Made by a program: the position numbers and the translations under genes. DNA of 33,521 nucleotides from Gemmatimonadota bacterium (GTDB lineage: Bacteria > Gemmatimonadota > Gemmatimonadetes > Gemmatimonadales > Gemmatimonadaceae), in the NCBI GenBank assembly GCA_027346425.1, contig DAIESF010000148.1:1-33521 (forward strand). The letters are read 5' to 3'. This document shows positions 28,385-33,521 of this stretch, piece after piece (the first letter of the stretch is position 1; every line of letters starts with the position of its first letter). Under the pieces are notes generated by a model. That model was not told where the DNA came from. It ran no database searches and saw only the letters and a list, made by a program, of their open reading frames with translations.

Positions 28385-28517
28385 GGATTCGCGACGCGTG
28401 GGATCGACGCGCGTGGAATCGCGGCGCGCGCGGGGTGGCGGAGTATGGCCTGACGCCCCCCTGCGCCGCCAGTGATCCACTCGGCGGCGATCCGAACCGG
28501 CTGCGGCGGGCACCACG

Positions 28518-28553
28518 AAAAAGGGGCGAGGGAGCCTAACGCCCCCTCGCCCC
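28518..28553 (-). terminator. Rho-independent terminator for the 28576-29175 gene
   Basis: Perfect 10-bp stem GGGGCGAGGG (28523-28532) / CCCTCGCCCC (28544-28553), 11-nt loop, followed on the minus strand by TTTTT (complement of 28518-28522). Confidence 0.85.
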
Positions 28554-28575
28554 CATGGTGCGGAGCAGCTGTCGC

Positions 28576-29175
28576 CTACGGAAGGATCGGGAAACGCGGA
28601 CGTCCGCGGCGCCGAGGCGGGCAATGGTCGGGGCCTACACCGCCGCCACGGATCACCACGCCGATCACGTCGCCGATGCCGGCGCCGCGCCCCTCTCCGC
28701 GCCCGGTGCCGATTCGGCCATCGCCATACCCGCCCCCTCCCGTCCCCTGCGCTGGGACGTCGACGGGGAGCGCAGCCGGACGGGGGGCCACCGACGGGAC
28801 GGTCGGAACGTCGGAATCAGGAGCGGGAGCCTGCGGCGTCTCGGCGGGGGCCTGGGACACCAGAACGTCCTGCGACGTTTCAGGTGCGGGCGATTTCGCC
28901 TCGTTCTGGTTCAGGTTGGCCGATCGCGTCGCGACCTTCCGGGGGGTGCGGGCGCGCTCTACTGGGGTCGACCCGGCTACCTGCTCGATGTCCGAGACGA
29001 CACGCGTGGGCTGGTAGGCCCCAGAGGCGCCCGCCAACTCCGGCTTGGCCGACGACGACGCCTCGAGGTCCTTCTTGAGGTCGTCGCTCAGCGCGGACGA
29101 GTCGGACGCGCCGCGACCGCACGCCGTCGCGACGAGCGCGAGCGGGACGAGCATTCGCATGAGCCTGGTACGCAT
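28576..29175 (-). CDS. Lipoprotein with Pro/Ala-rich linker and Gly-rich Cys-containing C terminus, function unknown
   Basis: MRTRLMRMLVPLALVATACGRG lipobox; APAETPQAPAPDSDVPTVPSVAP; GTGGGGYGDGRIGTGRGEGRGAGIGDVIGVVIRGGGVGPDHCPP. Confidence 0.7.
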   Translation of the reverse strand: MRTRLMRMLVPLALVATACGRGASDSSALSDDLKKDLEASSSAKPELAGASGAYQPTRVVSDIEQVAGSTPVERARTPRKVATRSANLNQNEAKSPAPETSQDVLVSQAPAETPQAPAPDSDVPTVPSVAPRPAALPVDVPAQGTGGGGYGDGRIGTGRGEGRGAGIGDVIGVVIRGGGVGPDHCPPRRRGRPRFPILP

Positions 29176-29355
29176 CTTACCCTCGGAAGCATTTCGGTCT
29201 GGACGACGCGGCCACCGGACGGCCGATGCTCATTCATAATGCAGGGAACAGGCCACAGGCGTCTACGGGGGGGCCCGATGGAAAGGTACCGCGAAGTGTC
29301 CCCGGCCGCTGACATCTCACCGTCCACAGGGAGTGACAGCGCCCGATCGCCGATC

Positions 29356-29400
29356 GCGCCGCGCGCCCCCGCGCCGCGCGCCCCCGCGCCGCTCGCCCCC
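29356..29400. repeat. Tandem repeat, 15-bp unit GCGCCGCGCGCCCCC, 3 copies
   Basis: Copies at 29356, 29371 and 29386 (one mismatch in the third). Confidence 0.85.
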
Positions 29401-29444
29401 GCCGCACTGGGATACCGGCTGGCTTCCCGCACGCCTCGCCGGCG

Positions 29445-30002
29445 TTACTTCATCGCCCCGCAGGCGTTGGTCACTGGCGAAGGGGCCCCGTACTTGGCGT
29501 GGACCACCCGCGCCGTCCCCTCCGGCGACACGATCACGGTGAAGATGTCGTCGTAGAGGTCGTCGCAGATGTCGGGGAGCTTCGGCCCTCCGAGGGCGGC
29601 GACGATGGCCGGGACGGTGTTGCTGTGCCCCACGACGACCACCGTGCGCCCGGCGAAGCGCGAGCGCACGGCATCGGCGATCGCCCGGGCGTGATCGGGG
29701 ACCGCGCCGCGCGCCTCGATGACCTCGCCGGTGATGCCTAACGCCTGCGCTGACGGTGCCGCCGTGAGCCTGGTGCGCTGGAACTGCGTGGTGATGATGG
29801 CCGACACGCCGGCCTCGCGCGCAATGCTCACGAGGGCCTTCGCGCGCGCCTCCCCGGCCGCAGAGAGTGGGACATCACCGCTCGGCCCCGTCTTCTCCGC
29901 GTGGCGCACGACCAGGACAACGGTATCTGTCGCGGGGCGGGGGGTGGCGAATGCCACCAGCGACGCGAGCGCCAGCGGCGCGATGAGCTTGAGGGAGATC
30001 AT
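29445..30002 (-). CDS. Histidine phosphatase family protein (SixA/phosphoglycerate mutase-like), signal peptide
   Basis: VVLVVRHAEKTG; QRTRLTAAPSAQALG; RTVVVVGHSNTVPAIVAALG. Confidence 0.92.
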   Translation of the reverse strand: MISLKLIAPLALASLVAFATPRPATDTVVLVVRHAEKTGPSGDVPLSAAGEARAKALVSIAREAGVSAIITTQFQRTRLTAAPSAQALGITGEVIEARGAVPDHARAIADAVRSRFAGRTVVVVGHSNTVPAIVAALGGPKLPDICDDLYDDIFTVIVSPEGTARVVHAKYGAPSPVTNACGAMK

Positions 30003-30103
30003 GGCGCGATCTTACCCCGGAGAGCGGGAATGGGCAACCGATCGGCGGCGTGCACCTCCCCTTCCCCGCTCGTCCCCGACGCAGCCCGGGCCCGATTCCC
30101 CCA

Positions 30104-30640
30104 TCACCACCCCATGCGTTGGCGCAACGCCATCACGTGCGCCACGTGATGCCGCCCGTGCCACGCGTACACGCCGAGCAGGTGGTGCAGCGTGTGCTCC
30201 CCAGTCTCGGGGTGGACGTAGCGCCGCACGAAGTCGGCCTCCGACATCGCGCGCAGCAGCCGATCGATGCGATGGTGCACCGACTCCAGCAGCCGCAACG
30301 AGACCTCGATCGGCGTCGACCGTGAATCCTCCAACTCGGCCCACGCCACCTCGTCGTACGCCTTGATGGTCGGGCGATCCTCGGTCAGCGTCCACTTCAG
30401 GCGAACGTACATGTTGAGATGCGAGTCGGGGACGTGGTGCGCGACCTGGCGCACCGTCCACCCGCCCGGGCGGTAGGGAGTGTCGAGCTGGGCGTCGCTG
30501 AGCCCGTGCAGCGCCGCGCGCATGGCCGCCGGCGCCGCCGCCAGCTGCTCGATGCTGGTCGCGCGCCAAGATGGAGTGAAGGCGTTCGGCGACTCGTAGC
30601 GGCCGATCGGGTAGCGCAGGTCTGCTTCGGTCATGATCAA
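30104..30640 (-). CDS. DinB/YfiT family putative metal-dependent hydrolase (bacillithiol transferase-like)
   Basis: DLRYPIGRYESP; YRPGGWTVRQVAHHVPDSHLNMYVR; HLLGVYAWHGRHHVAHVMALR: conserved His positions of YfiT/DinB. Confidence 0.92.
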   Translation of the reverse strand: MIMTEADLRYPIGRYESPNAFTPSWRATSIEQLAAAPAAMRAALHGLSDAQLDTPYRPGGWTVRQVAHHVPDSHLNMYVRLKWTLTEDRPTIKAYDEVAWAELEDSRSTPIEVSLRLLESVHHRIDRLLRAMSEADFVRRYVHPETGEHTLHHLLGVYAWHGRHHVAHVMALRQRMGW

Positions 30641-30811
30641 CGTGAGGTGGGATTGCGGAGGGGGCGCGACACACGCACGTCCCGGAAGCTAGCGGGCCCT
30701 CCCTCGCGTCCAAAGCACTCCCCGGGCACCACGGGCGCCCGCACCGTCGTGGTTGTGCCCCGCCGATCCGGCGTGCAGCGTTCCGTACCCCACTTACCTC
30801 GAGATCGTGAC

Positions 30812-31714
30812 ATGCCGCGCCACCGTCGCTCGCTTCTTGCTTTTGCCATGCTCGCGCTCTCCCCAGTCGCGACCTTCGCCCAGCGTCCGCTCAAGGTCTA
30901 CATCTCGGTGGATATGGAGGGGATCACCGGCGTGGTGAGCAACGAGCAGCTTGGGCCGGGCGCCTTCGAATACGAGCGCGCACGCCAATTCATGACCGGC
31001 GAGGCGCTGGCAGCGATCCAGGGAGCCCGCGACGCAGGTGCGACGGAGATCGTCGTCAGCGATTCGCACGGCAACGGGCAGAACCTGCTCATCGATCAGT
31101 TCCCCGACGACGTCACGATCGTTCGTTCGTGGCCCCGCCCGCTCATGATGATGGAGGGGATCGATTCCTCCTTCGCCGCCGCGGTCTTCATCGGCTACCA
31201 CGCCGGCACCGCCAATACGCGTGGCGTGCGGGCCCACACCATGTCGAGTGCCACACTGACAGGGGTCGCCCTCAACGGGCGCCAGGTTCCCGAAGGAGGA
31301 ATCAATGCCGCGATCGCCGGCTATTTCGGCGTCCCGGTGGTGATGGTCTCCGGTGACGATGCCGCGGTGGAAGAGGTTCAGCGCTTCGCGGCGGGGATGG
31401 AGGGCGCCGTGGTGAAGCGCGCCATCTCCTTCCACTCGGCGGCGACGATGACTCCAAAGGCGGCGCAGGGGCTCATACGGGCCCGGGTGAAGGCCGGCGT
31501 GGAAAACCGCGCGCGCATCGCCCCGTTCGTCCTGTCGGGCGCGGTGACCGCCGACCTCTCCTTCAAACACTACCGGGTGGCCGAGATCCTCACCTACCTC
31601 CCGATCGTGTCTCGCGTGGATGCGCACACCATCCGATTCGTCGGACGCGACATCCTGCAGGTCTCGCGATTCATGGAATTCGTGAACACGTACCAGTCCG
31701 ACCTCACGCCATGA
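30812..31714 (+). CDS. M55 family D-aminopeptidase (DppA-like), secreted
   Basis: Signal peptide ending ...PVATFAQ; VYISVDMEGITGVV; EIVVSDSHGNGQNLL; VFIGYHAGTANTRGVRAHTMSS. Confidence 0.93.
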   Translation: MPRHRRSLLAFAMLALSPVATFAQRPLKVYISVDMEGITGVVSNEQLGPGAFEYERARQFMTGEALAAIQGARDAGATEIVVSDSHGNGQNLLIDQFPDDVTIVRSWPRPLMMMEGIDSSFAAAVFIGYHAGTANTRGVRAHTMSSATLTGVALNGRQVPEGGINAAIAGYFGVPVVMVSGDDAAVEEVQRFAAGMEGAVVKRAISFHSAATMTPKAAQGLIRARVKAGVENRARIAPFVLSGAVTADLSFKHYRVAEILTYLPIVSRVDAHTIRFVGRDILQVSRFMEFVNTYQSDLTP

Positions 31715-31832
31715 GCGACCGGTCGGCTCGCCGGCGCCATGGGCCTGGCGGCTCCCGACCGACTAACTTCTCGCATCCCCGCGGGCCCGCGTTGCGACGC
31801 GACCCCACCACCCGATTCGTGAGACTTCGCTG

Positions 31833-32603
31833 ATGGAATGGATCGCCGACCCGCAAGCCTGGATCGGCTTGCTGACGCTGACGGTGCTCGAGGTCGTCCT
31901 CGGCATCGACAACATCATCTTCATCTCGATTCTCTCGTCCAAGCTCCCGCGGACGGAGCAGGTCAAGGCACGGCGCCTCGGATTGCTGGGCGCGTTCTTC
32001 ACCCGCATCCTGCTCCTCCTGTCGATCGCCTGGATCGTCAAGCTCACCACGCCGCTGTTCACCGTGATGGGCGTCGGCTTCAGTGGGCGTGCCCTGATCC
32101 TCTTGCTCGGCGGCCTTTTCCTGATCGGCAAGGCAACGTACGAGATCCACGACAAGCTCGAGGGGAAGGAGCACGCGGAGGCGTCGGGGAAAGGCGGATC
32201 GACGCTGGCGGCGGTCGTCGTGCAGATCATGCTCGTCGACATCGTCTTCTCGCTCGACTCGGTGATTACCGCCGTCGGGATGGCCAGCCATATCCAGGTG
32301 ATGATCGCGGCCAACGTCATCGCGCTGGGCGTCATGCTGGTGGCAGCAACGCCGATCTCCGACTTCGTCGACGATCACCCGACGATCAAGATCCTCGCGC
32401 TCTCGTTTCTCGTCCTGATCGGGACCAACCTCGTCGCCGAGGCGATGGGACAGCACATTCCGAAGGGGTACACGTACTTCGCAATGGCCTTCTCGTTTTT
32501 GGTCGAGATGCTCAACCTGCGGCTGCGGGCCCGCGCGGCCCCGCCGGTCCGGCTGCACGACGTCCCGCGAACGGCAGACGTGGAGCCCGGGATCGGCGCC
32601 TAA
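31833..32603 (+). CDS. TerC family integral membrane protein
   Basis: LTVLEVVLGIDNIIFISILSSKLP; MLVDIVFSLDSVITAVGMA; GTNLVAEAMGQHIPKGYTYFAMAFSFLVEMLN. Confidence 0.95.
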   Translation: MEWIADPQAWIGLLTLTVLEVVLGIDNIIFISILSSKLPRTEQVKARRLGLLGAFFTRILLLLSIAWIVKLTTPLFTVMGVGFSGRALILLLGGLFLIGKATYEIHDKLEGKEHAEASGKGGSTLAAVVVQIMLVDIVFSLDSVITAVGMASHIQVMIAANVIALGVMLVAATPISDFVDDHPTIKILALSFLVLIGTNLVAEAMGQHIPKGYTYFAMAFSFLVEMLNLRLRARAAPPVRLHDVPRTADVEPGIGA

Positions 32604-32610
32604 CGGGGCA

Positions 32611-33363
32611 CTACCAGTTGAACTGCAGCCCCGAGGTCAGGATCCGGTCGTTCTTCCGGCGACCGACCTCGGGGAGGTTGTCGAAGCGCACGACGTACGC
32701 CGCCTTCATGGCGATGTGCGCCGAGAGCGGGGCGACGATCGCGCTCTCCGTGTTGACCCGGTAGTCCTCGGAAACCTTGAGGCTCGGGAGGAACTCGACA
32801 AGCTGCAGGAAGTACGCGTGCTTGGAGAAGAGGTGCTTGAATGTCGTCGCACTACGCACCGACGAGAAGTCGAGCGTCGCGCCGGCGGTCGACCGCTGCT
32901 GGTTGAGCGCCAATCCCGCCTCGACCGACCACTGGTCGTTGGGAAGCGTCAGCACCTTGACCGCCAGTCCCGCCGCCTCCTCGAAGCGGCGTGAGATTCC
33001 GGCAAACTCGTTGCGGTCGAAGCCGGCGTAGCCGAACAGTGCCAGCCGCGGCGTGAACGCCCAGTCGCTGCGCCAGTTGGTGAACAGGAGATTGGAGGTC
33101 TGCTTGCCGTCCTGGCTGGCGTAGACAGTCCCGAACCCTTGCTTGTGTTCCCACCTCCCGGCCCGGAGGATGAGCTTCTCGCCCAGGCTGAGCGTGCTGA
33201 GTTCGGTATTGCCGGTCGTGCTCACGTACCCGACGTCGGCGGAGAACTCACGCGGCTTGGGCGCGTCCTGCGCCGACAGCGATGACGCAACCACCGCGCC
33301 GACGACGGCGGTGAGCGATGTCAAGTGACGGAATGACGGAGACACGGACCCCCCTCGCGACAT
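32611..33363 (-). CDS. DUF481 domain-containing outer-membrane protein
   Basis: Signal peptide; FSADVGYVSTTGNTELSTLSLGEKLILRAGRWEHKQGFGTVYASQDGKQTSNLLFTNWRSDWAFTPRLALFGYAGFDRNEFAGISRRFEEAAGLAVKVL. Confidence 0.9.
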   Translation of the reverse strand: MSRGGSVSPSFRHLTSLTAVVGAVVASSLSAQDAPKPREFSADVGYVSTTGNTELSTLSLGEKLILRAGRWEHKQGFGTVYASQDGKQTSNLLFTNWRSDWAFTPRLALFGYAGFDRNEFAGISRRFEEAAGLAVKVLTLPNDQWSVEAGLALNQQRSTAGATLDFSSVRSATTFKHLFSKHAYFLQLVEFLPSLKVSEDYRVNTESAIVAPLSAHIAMKAAYVVRFDNLPEVGRRKNDRILTSGLQFNW

Positions 33364-33521
33364 GGTACGGGAGGGCGACGGACCCCCCGGGCCCTCACCA
33401 TGGCAACCTAGGTAATGCCGTGGCGCTGCCGCAACGCCTTCAACCGCCGATCGTTAGGTCGAGCTCGCCGCGAGCGATAGCCCGCGCACAATGCGCGCCG
33501 TCGTGGCCACCTGCGCCGCGT

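Noticed and set aside
28386-28624. Upstream extension of the 27908 ORF (MPASAPRTSAFPDPS...)
   Set aside because: It runs through a repetitive GC-rich leader (gcgtgggatcg/gcgtggaatcg), the 28518-28553 terminator of the neighbouring gene and that gene's 3' end; a start at 28384 or 28345 is more plausible.
30104-30640. YfiT-like protein as evidence of bacillithiol metabolism
   Set aside because: YfiT/DinB proteins are widespread and functionally diverse; no bacillithiol biosynthesis gene is visible.
33408-33521. Partial minus-strand ORF ending ...RRARPNDRRLKALRQRHGIT* at the window end
   Set aside because: Only 37 codons visible and Arg-rich; it could be the 3' end of a real gene but cannot be supported here.

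Overview
The window is a high-GC bacterial chromosomal segment of about 33.5 kb. It looks Gemmatimonadota-like from composition and gene content, but that is inference and not verified. I support 28 protein-coding genes. No rRNA, tRNA, CRISPR array, transposase or prophage was recognised. Most genes are metabolic or cell-envelope: GT2 glycosyltransferase, S9 and M1 peptidases, nitronate monooxygenase, amidohydrolase, a fadN-like plus thiolase beta-oxidation pair, mtgA-like transglycosylase, lipoprotein N-acetylmuramoyl-L-alanine amidase, an SDR/acyl-CoA dehydrogenase/APH-like kinase operon, fumarylacetoacetase, RidA, CocE-type hydrolase, M55 peptidase, TerC and DUF481. The observations most worth following up are: (1) an over-represented CGTTAGG(C) motif, 18 copies, which supplies otherwise rare TTA codons and stop codons and sits in the loop of an intrinsic terminator; (2) a SET-domain lysine methyltransferase with a post-SET Cys cluster and a (SKP)n H1-like basic tail, in an apparent operon with uncharacterised genes and fahA; (3) a locus with an AraC/pseudo-receiver regulator, a 57-aa lipoprotein ending in DFVNPNVDFVNPNV, and a TPR protein, with an inverted repeat in the shared promoter and the TPR gene's SD and start codon inside a hairpin; (4) a split SDR/ACAD/APH operon resembling 4-hydroxyacyl-CoA catabolism.
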